DNA from: Nemertoderma westbladi
Lineage: Eukaryota > Xenacoelomorpha > Nemertodermatida > Nemertodermatidae
Assembly: GCA_032718475.1 (NCBI GenBank)
Contig: JAUCBJ010001426.1
Span: 1-25,020 of the forward strand
Direction of reading: 5' to 3'
Length of the DNA: 25,020 nucleotides
In this document: positions 1 to 11,336 of the stretch, in pieces
Position numbering within the stretch: position 1 is the first letter of the stretch
Layout: each line of letters starts with the position of its first letter
The notes under the pieces: generated by a model
Seen by the model: only the letters and a program-made list of their open reading frames with translations
The model's database searches: none
What the model was told of the DNA's origin: nothing
Translations under genes and position numbers: made by a program

Positions 1-354
1 GAATACGTTTAATTAATTTAACTGGGGACTGGGGATAAATGTTCGAGTTAAATTAATGTTGGTACTTACATAATAAAAAGTAAAATAAAACTAGTACAAA
101 TCATTACTTGATTTGAAGTCTCACATAAATAATTATTAGGTTAATTTGACTACATATAGTCTTAGGACGGAAAGTGGCGGAGCGGCTATTATCAATTTAA
201 TAGCCTACATCTTTATTATTTAAATACAGGTTAGTTATTATAGATATTGCATGCAATCGATTTGTGGGCATTTAATCTACCAAATATGGTGTTATTGCCT
301 AGTTGATTAAAAGAGGTTGGTAAGTATAACATGTAAAACCGATAGTAAATAACA
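1..354. other. AT-rich non-coding sequence, left edge
   Basis: No exon, RNA gene or recognisable repeat is visible in any frame. The stretch is AT-rich and may be intron or intergenic DNA upstream of the plus-strand gene described below. Confidence 0.5.
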
Positions 355-382
355 GTATTAGGTTGTCCGAAAGTTAGTTCCG
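355..382 (+). mobile_element. possible mariner-like terminal inverted repeat (solo end)
   Basis: A TA dinucleotide is followed by TTAGGTTGTCCGAAAGTTAG, which resembles the outer ends of mariner-family terminal repeats. I see no matching inverted copy downstream and no transposase motif. The GC-richer 380-600 stretch beside it could be internal element sequence. This is a resemblance from memory only. Confidence 0.3.
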
Positions 383-1846
383 TTGACAGGTGAGTTATGG
401 GAAGTGCGCCGAGCCGAGCATCACCTTACGCGCTTTGGCGGTAGTGCGTGTCTGCGCGGCGCTGACGAAGTCTACACCCTGGATTACCGATGGTTGTGTG
501 ACATCTGATAGATTTTGATGTCGCCTGTCCCTTCCCTCGCTGAAAGTTTGTTTCTGGAGCCAACATCGCGTCGAGTAATCAATGTCGACTGGCCGGTCTA
601 TTTCCCCTTCCGATTAAATAATTAAATAATCATTGCCGTACCTCTGGGGTTTATAAAAAATTTCCTGTTAGGTATAATATAATACACGGTGGTGTTTTAC
701 TTTTGGCTAATTTATTTGTATCCGAAAAATATAATAATTAATAAAAATAATATATTAAAAGTAATATCCATCACAATGTAATTCTGTGTGCGCACAGTAA
801 AATATATATTGTTTAAATAAGGTGGACTGGCAATCTATCCCTTATTTTTGTGTCGTTTAATTTGAACAATTGTTTAAATCTTACTTATCTTACAACGCCA
901 GACCAAGCGGTGTGTGTCTTTTTTTGTATTTTTATATTAGTAGTATTAGTCGAATGTTGAAAGTTATACACAATAGTTAAATATAAAATATAGTTTATTT
1001 TGATGGAACAATGTTTATTGGAAGTAAATTTGATTTAAGTATTTTTATCATTTGTAGTGTGTGTCTATGTAGCATATGTATTTGTATGTACGTATATATT
1101 TTTAAACTGAAAGTATTTTCACCGCAAGGTCTGTATGTATATGTTCCAAGTATTTAGCATAGTGCATATCATTCGTAACATAAATATTATATTTTTTTGC
1201 GCCAAATTTATTTAGTGTGTAATTTTTTGTATTTTCATTAAAAAATTAGGGGACTGTACACGAATCCGGTTGTTGAATTATCAATCTCTATTCATAATGA
1301 GGAAATTTGCGGCGCATTGAATTTAAGAACCACCTTAATGGCCCTTTACTTATACACTGAACGGTAAACGGTAACCATGGCTACAGTTTTATCTGTGTTA
1401 GGCTTCATAATGAACAGTTAACTACAATGTCAGCTTACTGTTGTTGGATCTATTTGCACAGTGCGATTCCTCGCCCTGTGATTGGTTAAATGCTTAAATT
1501 GGATTCATTATTGGCTTACCAGTATTTAAGGCTGAGTTTATATAACATAATTGTTGTAGATGATTTTAGGACTAACGGTATATTATTTAGTTCCCAGGCA
1601 AGTACCACTCCTCAAAGTGGCTACTATTTCTTACCAGTTTATTTATGACGGTTTATCTATCAATATTGCAACTACTGTAACATTAAAATATACACTTTTA
1701 TTGTTCTAAGCATTATTAACTCTTGTTTTATTGGTACTAACCGAAACTGCGTATAAAGACAATGTATCCACTAACGAACTAATCCCCTGCATAAGTTGAC
1801 ACTTCCCGCAACACTTAGAAAAGGAGCCCGGATTACACCCGGAATT
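383..1846. other. non-coding stretch without identified genes
   Basis: A GC-richer segment (about 380-600) is followed by AT-rich sequence with scattered stops in all frames. A donor-like CAG|GTGAGT lies at 387-395, but the frame that would join exon 3810 in phase 0 has a stop immediately before it. I could not find the preceding exon of the plus-strand gene here. Confidence 0.5.
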
Positions 1847-3784
1847 GTGTATACCAGACCCGGGTATTAGCTGATACATATAACAGACCCTGGTACTAGC
1901 TGATACATATAACATACTCTGGTACTAGTTGATACATATAACAGGACCCTGGTATTAGTTGTTCCATATAACAGACCCTGGTATTAGCTGAGACATATAA
2001 CAGACTCTGGTACTAGCTGATACATATAACAGACCCTGGTATTAGCTGATATATATAACAGACCCTGGCATTAGTTGATCCATATAACAGACCCTGGTAT
2101 TAGCTGAGACATATAACAGACTCTGGTATTAGCTGACACATATAACAGACCCTGGCATTAGCTGATATACATAAGAGTCCCTGGTGGTATTAGCTGATAC
2201 ATATAACAGACCCTGGTACTATAGCTGATACATATAACAGACCCTGGTATTAGTTGATCCATATAACAGACCCTGGTACTAGCTGATCCACATACCAGAC
2301 CCTGGTACTAGCTGATACATATAACAGACCCTGGTACTAGCTGATACATATAACAGACTCTGGTATTAGCTGATCCATATAACAGACCCTGGTATTAGCT
2401 GATACATATAACAGATTCTGATACTAGCTGATACATATAACAGACTCTGGTACTAGCTGATCCACATACTAGACCCTGGTAATAGCTGATACATATAACA
2501 GACCCTGGTACTAGCTGATACATATAACAGACTCTGGTACTAGTTGATTGATACATATAACAGACCCTGGTATTAGCTGATACATAAAACAGACCCTGGT
2601 ATTAGCTGATACATATAACAGACTCTGGTACTAGTTGATTGATACATATAACAGACCCTGGTATTAGCTGATACATATAACAGACCCTGGTATTAGCTGA
2701 TACATATAACAGACCCTGGTACTAGCTGATACATATAACAGACCCTGGTATTAGCTGATATATATAACAGACCCTGGTATTAGTTGTTCCATATAACAGA
2801 CCCTGGTATTAGCTGAGACATATAACAGACTCTGGTACTAGCTGATACATATAACACACCCTGGTATTAGCTGATATATATAACAGACCCTGGCATTAGT
2901 TGATCCATATAACAGACCCTGGCATTAGCTGATATACATAAGAGTCCCTGGTGGTATTAGCTGGTACATATAACAGACCCTGGCATTAGTTGATCCATAT
3001 AACAGTCCCTGGCATTAGCTGATATACATAAAAGTCCCTGGTGGTATTAGCTGATACATATAACAGACCCTGGTACTATAGCTGATACATATAACAGACC
3101 CTGGTACTATAGCTGATACATATAACAAACCCTGGTATTAGCTGATACATATAACAGACTCTGGTACTAGCTGATACATATAACAGACTCTGGTACTAGC
3201 TGATACATATAACAGACTCTGGTACTAGCTGAAACTTATAACAGATACTGGTATTAGCTGATCCACATACCAGACCCTGGTACTCCATATTACAGACCCT
3301 GGTATTAGCTGATCCATAACAGACCCTGGTACAGTATTAGCTGATACATATAACAGACCCTGGTATTAGCTGATACATAACAGGCCCTGGTATTAACTGG
3401 TACATATAACAGACCCTGGTATTAGCTGATCCATATTACAGACCCTGGTATTAGCTGATCCATAACAGACCCTGGTACAGTATTAGCTGATACATATAAC
3501 AGACCCTGGTATTAGCTGATACATAACAGGCCCTGGTATTAACTGGTACATATAACAGACCCTGGTATTAGCTGATCCATATTACAGACCCTGGTATTAG
3601 TTGATCCATATAACAGACCCTGGTATTAGTTGATCCATATAACAGACCCTGGTATTGGCTGATGCATATAACAGACCCTAGTATTAGTTGATCCATATAA
3701 CAGACCCTGGTATTAGCTGATCCATATAACATATCGATACCCTGGTATTGGCTGATGCATAACAGACCCAAATATTAGCTGATC
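1847..3784 (+). repeat. 29-bp minisatellite array (about 66 units)
   Basis: Tandem 29-bp units run continuously and carry the core CTGGTATTAGCTGATACATA. Variants include TATTAG/TACTAG/CATTAG, GATACAT/GATCCAT and GACCC/GACTC, plus occasional insertions such as an extra TGG. Blocks of units are duplicated as higher-order repeats: 3311-3456 matches 3457-3602, and about 1955-2090 matches about 2783-2920. Short minus-strand ORFs inside are by-products of the repeat. The array sits in the intron just upstream of the exon at 3810. Confidence 0.95.
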
Positions 3785-3809
3785 TTTATATTTATTTTAT
3801 TTCTTACAG
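3779..3809 (+). promoter_or_regulatory. probable branch point, polypyrimidine tract and 3' splice site
   Basis: CTGAT at 3779-3783 fits the animal branch-site consensus yUnAy, with its A at 3782. A T-rich tract follows and then TTCTTACAG, with AG at 3808-3809. The A-to-splice-site distance of 27 nt is in the usual range. The CTGAT belongs to the last unit of the 29-bp array, so the repeat itself appears to provide the branch point. This is inferred from motif and spacing. Confidence 0.55.
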
Positions 3810-3986
3810 CGAATCCACTCGGCCCAAGGCCCCCGGGCACCCCTACCTACTCCCAGACAAGTCGACAATGTATTTCCTCCAAGTTTAACTGTAAACCTTA
3901 ACCGATTATTGAAGCATGGCACAGCTGCGAGTCGTAGCAGAGACTGGGAAATTCAATTGCTTACCGATACAAATATCCAACGAAAA
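3810..3986 (+). CDS. internal coding exon of unrecognised multi-exon gene (exon A)
   Basis: This 177-nt exon holds 59 codons, begins after a strong acceptor (pyrimidine tract plus TTACAG) and ends at AAA|GTAAGT, a near-ideal donor. It is phase 0 at both ends. The translation begins RIHSAQGPRAPLPTPRQVDN and ends LLTDTNIQRK. It is proline-rich at first, then polar with a RSRDWE segment that looks like a soluble, well-formed protein. A longer unspliced reading exists, but it runs past the donor into low-complexity intron sequence. The next exon continues in the same phase. I do not recognise the family, and the 5' exons are not identified. The flanking introns hold the 29-bp and 13-bp arrays. 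Confidence 0.72.
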
Positions 3987-4307
3987 GTAAGTTATTTTTC
4001 GGAAAGAGAGAGAGTAAATCAAATTTATGCATATAGATGGATTTTATCGGTTACACTAGTTTTCGTGAAAGAGATATGTACGTACATTGTACATCTCCGT
4101 TATTTATGGGCAGGAAATTTTGCCTCGCTGGAAATTTGACTACCCATAGAAAATGCTATTAAAAGGGGAGGGGGGAGGTTCACATTTTACGTGTCAAAAA
4201 ACATCAAAAATGTTTTTTTGCCGATTTTCGTGCAGAAGGTAAAAATAATTTGAAAAAATGTAAGAATAAGTAAACATTATTTAACAGAAAAAATGTGTTA
4301 CCTGACA

Positions 4308-4952
4308 GATACTGTAGGCCGGTACTGTAGGCCGGTACTGTAGGCCGGTACTGTAGGCCGATACTGTAGGCCGATACTGTAGGTCGGTACTGTAGGCCGG
4401 TACTGTAGGCCGGTACTGTAGGTCGGTACTGTAGGCCGGTACTGTAGGCCGGTACTGTAGGCCGGTACTGTAGGCCGGTACTGTAGGTCAATACTGTAGG
4501 CCGATTCTGTAGGCCGGTACTGTAGGCCGGTACTGTAGGCCGGTACTGTAGGCCGGTACTGTAGACCGGTACTGTAGGCCGATACTGTAGGCCGGTACTG
4601 TAGGCCGATACTGTAGGCCGGTACTGTAGGCCGGTACTGTAGGCCGATACTGTAGGCCGGTACTGTAGGACTGTAGGCCGGTACTGTAGGCCGGCACTGT
4701 AGGACGGTACTGTAGGCCGATACTGTAGGTCGGTACTGTAGGCCGGTACTGTAGGTCGTTACTGTAGGCCGGTACTGTAGGCCGGTACTGTAGGCCGATA
4801 CTGTAGGCCGGTACTGTAGGTCGGTACTGTAGGTCGGTACTGTATGCCGGTACTGTAGGCCGGTTCTGTAGGCCGGTACTGTAGGCCGATACTGTAGGCC
4901 GATACTGTAGGTCGGTACTGTAGGCCGGTACTGTAGGCCGGTACTGTAGGTC
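4308..4952 (+). repeat. 13-bp minisatellite array (about 50 units)
   Basis: Tandem copies of GGCCGGTACTGTA occur with simple variants (GGTCGG, GGCCGA, rare deletions). The unit packs the palindromes GGCC, CCGG and GTAC. Three units make 39 nt or 13 codons and contain no minus-strand stop. This explains three long overlapping minus-strand ORFs with a YSTGLQYRPTVPA period; they are not genes. The array lies in the intron between exons 3810-3986 and 6691-6835. Confidence 0.95.
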
Positions 4953-5278
4953 ATACAGACAGACTAGGAACACATCTGGCCAAATATAAAAACTTACATA
5001 TCAAATAAAATCACCGGCCATGAAAACCCCATTAGCAAAAATTGCCTATGTCTGTTCCCGCATTTGTGGCGTATCAAGTAGAAACGTATAGTATAAAAAA
5101 AAGCGTTCTGAGAAAAACGCATTTAAAGTTTTATGATATGTTTATTTTGCTTCTTGCAGACCCTATGGACTAGAACGATAGTTTCTGACTCAAAATTTTA
5201 CGAGGAATCCGAAAATTTTGATTTAAACCACGTAGACGCAATCCTTTGTTCGCAAATGTCAGACAGGCGAACAGACAG

Positions 5279-5669
5279 ACTAGATTTCGTGAAATGTGAA
5301 AACTGACATCAGAAATTGATTCATGAACCCGAGAAACCCCCATAGCGAGAATTTTAGTTAGTTTGTATGTTTTCTTAATGTTTGACGGACAGTCTGACAA
5401 AAAGACGGACAAACAGACAGGCGGACAGACTTTTATAGATTCCATGAATTGTGAAAACTGATATCGGAAATGAATAGTATGCTTTTTTAATGTTTGACAT
5501 ACAGTCTGACAGACAGACAGACAAACGGACAGACTGTCTTTATTACGTGAAATGTGAAAACTGACATCTGATTTGAAATCACGAACCCAAAAAACCTCTA
5601 TAGCGAGAATTTTAGTTAGCCTGTATTCTATTTTAATGTTTGACAGACAAACAGACAGACAGACAGAAA
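5279..5669 (+). repeat. three tandem copies of a ~140-bp (GACA)-linked repeat
   Basis: Copies are at about 5279-5424, 5425-5530 (with a central deletion) and 5531-5669. Each begins near a GACAGAC tract and has GTGAAATGTGAAAACTGA. The first and third copies contain the GAATTTTAGTTAG core. All end with TTTGACrGACAGTCTGAC-like sequence. A more diverged fragment may lie at about 5010-5045, and an inverted relative is at 20335-20446. A minus-strand ORF at 5170-5445 is repeat-derived and not considered a gene. Confidence 0.75.
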
Positions 5670-5739
5670 TATGAATGGATGTCTGGTGTCGTTTTGAACT
5701 CTGAACTCGTTTTGAAGAAATTATGAGCGATTACCCTTT

Positions 5740-5977
5740 AAAAAAAAAAAGCAATCAGTCGGCCGAAGCCGGAGGCAACCCGAAGGCTCCTCTTTCGATA
5801 GCTGCTTCCCGAGTGTAGGGGTGGGCGCTACTCCTATCCCAAGATTTGCTCCCAGTTATTTAACTGGTACTCATTTTATCGACCCCAGTGGATGAAAGCT
5901 GAGTGGACCCTGGCGGGGCTGAACCTACAACCAATAGATTGCAGGCCCGGCGCTCAACCAACTGAGCTACCCCGCCT
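5740..5977 (-). mobile_element. tRNA-derived SINE
   Basis: On the minus strand the element starts GGCGGGGTAGCTCAGTTGGT. It has a good box A (TAGCTCAGTTGG, 5958-5969) and box B (GGTTCAGCCCC, 5915-5925). The body contains GGGGTCGATAAAATGAGTAC, a type of sequence I associate with tRNA-headed SINEs of aquatic invertebrates. It ends in a T-run at 5740-5750 that could serve as a pol III terminator. The acceptor and anticodon stems do not fold into a complete tRNA, so this is a SINE and not a functional tRNA gene. It lies in the intron carrying the 13-bp array. Confidence 0.75.
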
Positions 5978-6690
5978 TGATTACCATTTAGTTTTCGTAA
6001 AATTTCTCCAAAATTGAAAATGAAGAAGATAAGTGTTATACCACTAGAGATAGCACGAAAAATTCTATACCAGAATCGACCATAAAAGAAAATTCGATTT
6101 TTCTGAAACTATAAGTTTCTACTTGAAACGACACATTTGATAATTATCAATTAAACCAGATGGAAAAAGTCGATTTTGTGCGGGAAGGTTTTTTAACTTT
6201 AAATGTATTTTACTCACAATTATTATTACTCGTTTTTGAGTTTTTGACTCAAAATGCAACTCGTCCATCATTTTAATTTATTCGTTTGAAATTTTCAAAC
6301 CGGTAGACATTTTGACCAATGAATTTCAAGACCTAATTTGAATTTTTTAGCTCGCATGTGTTGTTTTTGGCCGATAATTTGACGAAATGCATTATGGTTT
6401 AAATTACAAATTCTGATCAAAATTTCACTAATTTTTTATAAGATCTGGGAAGCAACTGTGCATTGCTGCCTATTGATATATTTGAAGTTAACTCGACTTA
6501 AATTCAAGGAGCCTTAGAATTTTCACTTAAGACCAGAAAAATTTGAATATAATTGTCGGGAATTTAAAAATATATTTTACCCATGGAATACATATCATGA
6601 GGTAACCACAGTTAGTATATTTTATATATAATTTCAGTGCCAATATGCAATCTAAAACTCTTTTAACGTTCGATTTTTATACCATTTTAG
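5978..6690. other. intronic sequence without other features
   Basis: AT-rich sequence with stops in all frames. It ends in a pyrimidine-biased tract leading to CCATTTTAG at 6682-6690, the acceptor used by the following exon. Nothing else is recognisable. Confidence 0.5.
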
Positions 6691-6835
6691 AGCGAACGCA
6701 GTCCTACTCGCATTCTTGGTACGCAACTTATCACGCGATCTCGATCACCCAGTCCCCATCTGACTCCCAGTCGCGTTTCCACGGCTACCACCGCGCGACC
6801 ACTGTCAACAGAAGTTGTGGGATTTCGTCTGCGAG
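6691..6835 (+). CDS. internal coding exon, Ser/Thr/Pro/Arg-rich (exon B)
   Basis: This 145-nt exon holds 48 codons plus one base. The acceptor is CCATTTTAG| and the donor is GCGAG|GTTATC. It enters in phase 0, matching the end of exon A, and leaves in phase 1. The protein begins SERSPTRILGTQ and includes TRSRSPSPHLTPSR. This is a basic, Ser/Pro-rich stretch typical of disordered regions with possible proline-directed phosphosites. The splice joint supplies a glycine codon (G from here, GA from 11337). An alternative donor after TCAACAGAA (end 6813) would leave phase 0 and not fit exon C. The start codon at 6645 of a longer overlapping ORF uses a different frame and is rejected. Confidence 0.68.
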
Positions 6836-7195
6836 GTTATCTCTATAAAAACACACATTTTAGATATTTTCTAAATTTTATTTATATTGATTTGGTAAAC
6901 GTTGCAATGTAAGTGTCCATCCAGTTTAGTAGGCCTACTTTTAGGTTGGAAGGAACTGTAGATCTTTCAGCTGGAAGTACAGTATGAAATAGCCCAATCA
7001 AAATACGGATCCGGATATACAGTATGTGTATCCAAAACGCTGGCGAATGAAATTTAAATGGAATTGGTTCTGGGGATCACTAAATTTCGCATTCACTTTA
7101 TGACTCCTTTTTCTATACTGTGTACCAATATGCATTCCCTAGAATTATAACTACCGGTGGCAAATAATTTTGGACATAAAAAATCGAAGCACAAA
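6836..7195. other. intronic sequence before the 35-bp array
   Basis: No gene is seen. One TAGGCCTA octamer lies at 6930-6937. The rest is unremarkable AT-rich sequence. Confidence 0.5.
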
Positions 7196-10100
7196 GCAGG
7201 AACATGTTCGGTGTTCCATTAGCCATATATCGGGAACATGTTGACATATTTAATTACTTACCGAACAGGAGCATGTAGGCATATTTCATTAGTTACCAAA
7301 AGGAACATGTAGACATATTTAATTACTTACCGAACAGGAGCATGTAGGCATATTTCATTAGTTACCAAAAGGAACATGTAGACATATTTAATTAGTTACC
7401 AAACAGGAACATGTAGACATATTTAATTAGTTACCAAACAGGAACATGTAGGCATATTTAATTAGTTACCAAACAGGAACATGTAGGCATATTTAATTAG
7501 TTGCCAAACCCGAACATGTATGCATATTTCATTAGTTACCAAAAGAAACATGTAGATATATTTAATTACTTAACAACCAGGAACAGGAAGACATATTTAA
7601 TTAGTTACCAAACAGGCACAAGTAGACATATTTCATTAGTTACCAAAAGGAACATGTAGACATATTTAATTACTTACCAACCAGGAACAGGAAGACATAT
7701 TTATTTAGTTACCAAACAGGCCAAGTAGACATATTTAATTAGTTACCAAACAGGAACATGTAAGCATATTTATTTAGTTGTCAAACCCGAACATGTAGGC
7801 ATATTTCATTAGTTACCAAAAGAAACATGTAGACATATTTCATTAGTTACCAAAATGAACATGTAGACATATTTAATTAATTACCGAACAGGAACATGTA
7901 GGCATATTTAATTACTTACCGAACAGGAGCATGTAGGCATAATTCATTAGTTACCAAAAGGAACATGTAGGCGTATTTAATTAGTTGCCAAACCGGTACA
8001 TGTAGGCATATATATTAGTTACCAAACAGGAACATGTAGGTATATTTCATCAGTTACCAAACAGGAACATGTAGGCATATTCCATCAGTTACCAAAAGGA
8101 AGATGTAGGCGTATTTAATTAGTTGCCAAACCGGTACATGTAGGCATATTTCATTAGTTACCAAACAGGAACATGTTGACATATTAATCAGTTACCAAAC
8201 AGGAACATGTAGGCATATTTCATCAGTTACCAAGAGGAACATGTAGGCGTATTTAATTAGTTGCCAAACCGGTACATGTAGGCATATTTCATTAGTTACC
8301 CAAAGGAACATGTAGGCGTATTTAATTAGTTTCCAAACCGGAACATGTAGGCATATTCCATCAGTTACCAAACAGGAACATGTTGACATATTAATCAGTT
8401 ACCAAACAGGAACATGTAGGCATATTCCATCAGTTACCAAAAGGAACATGTAGACATTTTTCAATAGTTACCAAACAAGAACATGTAGGCATATTTCATC
8501 AGTTACCGAACAGGAACATGTAGGCATATTTGATCAGTTGCCAAACAGGAACATGTAGGCATATTTAATCAGTTGCCAAACACGAACATGTAGGCATATT
8601 TCATTAGTTACCAAAAGAAACATGTAGATATATTTAATTAGTTACCAAAAGGAACATGTAGACATTTCATTAGTTACCAAAAGGAACATGTAGACATATT
8701 TAATTACTTACGAAGCAGGAACAGGTAGTCATATTTAATTAGTTACCAAACAGGAACATGTAGACATATTTAATTAGTTGCCAAACCGGAACATGTATGC
8801 ATATTTCATTAGTTACCAAAAGGAACATGTAGACATATTTCATTAGTTACCAAAATTAACATGTAGACATATTTAATTATTTACCAAACAGGAATATGTA
8901 GACATATTTAATTACTTACCAAGCAGGAACATGTATACATATTTATTTAGTTGCCAAACCGGAACATTGGCCTATTTCATTAGTTGCCAAAAGAAACATG
9001 TAGACATATTTCATTATTTACCAAAAGGAACGAACATGTAGACATATTTAATTACTTACCAAACAGGAACATGTAGGTATATTTAATTATAGTTGCCAAA
9101 CGGGAACATGTAGGTATATTTCATCAGTTACCAAATAGACATATTTCAATAGTTACCAAACAAGAACATGTAGGTGTATTTAATTAGTTACCGTAAAGGA
9201 ACATGTAGGCATATTTAATTACTTAACGAACAGGAACATGTAGGCGTATTAAAATAGTTACCAAAAGGAACATGTAGGCGTATTTAATTAGTTACGGACA
9301 TGAACATGTAGGCATATTTAATTACTTACCGAACAGGAATATGTAGGCATATTAAAATAGTTACCAAACAGGAACATGTAGACATATTTAATTAGTTGCC
9401 ACCCGGAACATGTAGTCATATTTAATTAGTTACGGACAGGAACATGTAGGCATATTTAATTACTTACCGAACAGGAATATGTGGGCATATTAAAATAGTT
9501 ACCAAAAGGAACATGTAGACATATTTCATTAGTTACCAAAAGGAACATGTAGACATATTTAGTTGCTTACAAAACAGAAACATGTAGACATATTTAATTA
9601 GTTGCCAAACCGGTACATGTAGGCATATTTCATTAGTTACCAAACAGGAACATGTAGGCGTATTTAATTAGTTACGGACAGGAACATGTAGGCATATTTA
9701 ATTACTTACCGTACAGGAACATCTAGGCATATTTAATTACTTACCGTACAGGAACATGTAGGCATATTTAATTAGTTACCAAAAGAATATGTAGGCATAT
9801 TGCATTAGTTACCAAAAGAAACATGTAGACATATTTCATTAGTTACCAAAATAAACATGTAGATATATTTCATTAGTTTCCAAACAGGAGCATGTAGGTA
9901 TATTTCATCAGATACCAAACAGGAGCATGTAGGCGTATTTCATTACTTAACAAACAGGAACATGTAGGCGTATTTAATTAGTTACCGTACAGGAACATAT
10001 AGGCATATTTGATTACTTACCGTACAGGAACATGTAGGCATATTTAATTACTTACCGAACAGGAGCATGTAGGCATATTTCATCAGTTACCAAATAGAAA

Positions 10101-10269
10101 CATGTAGGCATATTTCATCAGTTACCAAATAGGAACATGTAGGCATATTTCATTAGTTACTCAACATGAACATGTAGGCATGTTTCATTAGTTACTCAAA
10201 AGGAACATATTGGCATATTTCATCAGTTACCAAACCGGAACATGTGGGCATATTTCAATAGTTACTCAA
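7196..10269 (+). repeat. 35-bp minisatellite array (about 88 units)
   Basis: About 3.07 kb of tandem 34-35-bp units. Each unit joins GGAACATGTAGGCATATTT, then AATTAGTT or CATTAGTT, then ACCAAA(C). Variants switch TTAATTAGTTACC, TTCATTAGTTACC and TTCATCAGTTACC, GGC/GAC, and CAGG/AAGG junctions. The unit carries the palindromes ACATGT and (in many copies) TTAATTA. The array fills most of the intron between exons 6691-6835 and 11337-11487. A 65-aa minus-strand ORF at 8192-8389 is only the repeat read through. Confidence 0.95.
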
Positions 10270-10357
10270 ATAAATAAATTGGAGTTGAGCTGTTAATGCA
10301 ACTGTAATTAAAGATGTAATATTATGATTTTGTTCAGAAATGGAAAAAATGAGAAAG

Positions 10358-10450
10358 CACGTCACCGGGGGTTGAACCAGCGCTATACGTACGTTTCAGC
10401 CTATCAGGCCTCATCAGTAGCGCTAACCAGTTCAGCCACTTGTCCCTGAC
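10358..10450 (-). mobile_element. tRNA-like SINE head or tRNA pseudogene
   Basis: On the minus strand, box A TGGCTGAACTGG (10427-10438) fits TRGYNNARNNGG exactly and box B GGTTCAACCCC (10368-10378) fits the pol III consensus. They are 48 nt apart. The 5' GGGACAAG has no partner to make an acceptor stem, and the T-stem is poor, so a functional tRNA is unlikely. The sequence differs from the SINE at 5740-5977, so it is a second family. Confidence 0.55.
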
Positions 10451-11336
10451 ATTCACTATCCCACCTAATCCACTTCTATTGAACAGGCAGTCTTAAGTTG
10501 CATATCCTATCTCTAACAGCGGACCTTTGACATACCGGCCTCAAGTGTGTTAGAGTGAAACAGGAGGAAAGTACAAATAAGTAAATATTCAGCTCGAGTA
10601 TTGCTGCCAGGTGATATTAAATAAATAAATTAGAATTAGGATATGCAAGTTAAGACAGGAACATGTCCTGGGAACTGCAATTACTATATTAATTAAGTGT
10701 AGTTGAGTTGAGTGAGAGAGCGGGTGGGCCACCACGGCCCGTTGTCACTATATTCTAACTAACACGTGTGAAACTGTCGGGGTCCCTTGGGACGACTTGA
10801 TTATTCGATACGGCCCAGCAGCACCTAGGAGAGATTGCTGGGGTTTTACATGTAAAATCGCTTAAATTAAATCTACCTTGGTGTCGCTTTTTTATAGGCC
10901 TACAGATTGGCTTTAACTGCATGCATAGGCCTACTGTTTCGGTCGCAGTTTCCAAGATGAAGGTCAAAATCTTATCATCCGTTGTGTTAAGGATTAGGCC
11001 TATTGCGTAATAGTGATTACCGGCCAACCGATTACCGATTACCGACCGTTTTTTTTTATGATTATAATTGCCGTACTTTGCGAATGACATTTCTTTAAAT
11101 TACCCCTACTGGGATGTGTCATGAACTGCTGCGTCTATACAGTTCAAATGACAGGTCATCCAACGACGGGTATAAAATGGTGGTTCAAAGTGGCGATACG
11201 TATTTAATTCCTGTTTAAATTAAATCTCGTGTTATAAAAACTGTCGGATGAAGTTTATTTTTAATTATAATTTATTATTTACTTGCATTGTATAGACTTT
11301 CATTGGAGTAGGTTCTACATGTTCTATTTACTATAG
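10451..11336. other. intronic sequence between 35-bp array and exon C
   Basis: Three TAGGCCTA octamers lie at 10895, 10926 and 10995. AGGAACATGTCCT at 10657-10669 is palindromic. A minus-strand ORF of 111 codons (10755-11090) has low-quality composition and no recognisable motif, so I do not call it a gene. The stretch ends with TTTACTATAG at 11327-11336, the acceptor of the next exon. Confidence 0.45.

Noticed and set aside
4204-4973. Three long overlapping minus-strand ORFs (95, 218 and 161 codons) with a YSTGLQYRPTVPA repeat
   Set aside because: They are the 13-bp array read in three frames; 39 nt equals 13 codons and the unit has no minus-strand stop. No start context or unique sequence supports a gene.
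5159-5309. Open frame after the strong acceptor-like TTTTGCTTCTTGCAG (ends 5158) as another exon
   Set aside because: The frame runs straight into the (GACA)-linked tandem repeat and stops there. There is no donor, and exon A already joins exon B in phase.
5959-5977. Functional tRNA gene at the head of the SINE
   Set aside because: Boxes A and B are present, but the acceptor and anticodon stems do not pair in tRNA geometry, and a SINE body follows.
6645-6848. 67-codon ORF starting at ATG 6645
   Set aside because: It uses a different frame from the exon B reading and crosses the acceptor at 6690. The splice-bounded frame has matching phases with exons A and C.
1847-10269. 29-bp and 35-bp arrays as a CRISPR array
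   Set aside because: There are no unique spacers between constant repeats; the whole unit repeats with point variants, and the DNA is from an animal genome.
10657-10669. AGGAACATGTCCT as a p53-family half site
   Set aside because: It fits RRRCWWGYYY, but a single half site in an intron is expected by chance. The array units only partly match.
10755-11090. 111-codon minus-strand ORF as a gene
   Set aside because: There is no motif and its composition resembles translated intron. It includes two TAGGCCTA octamers and a poly-T stretch.
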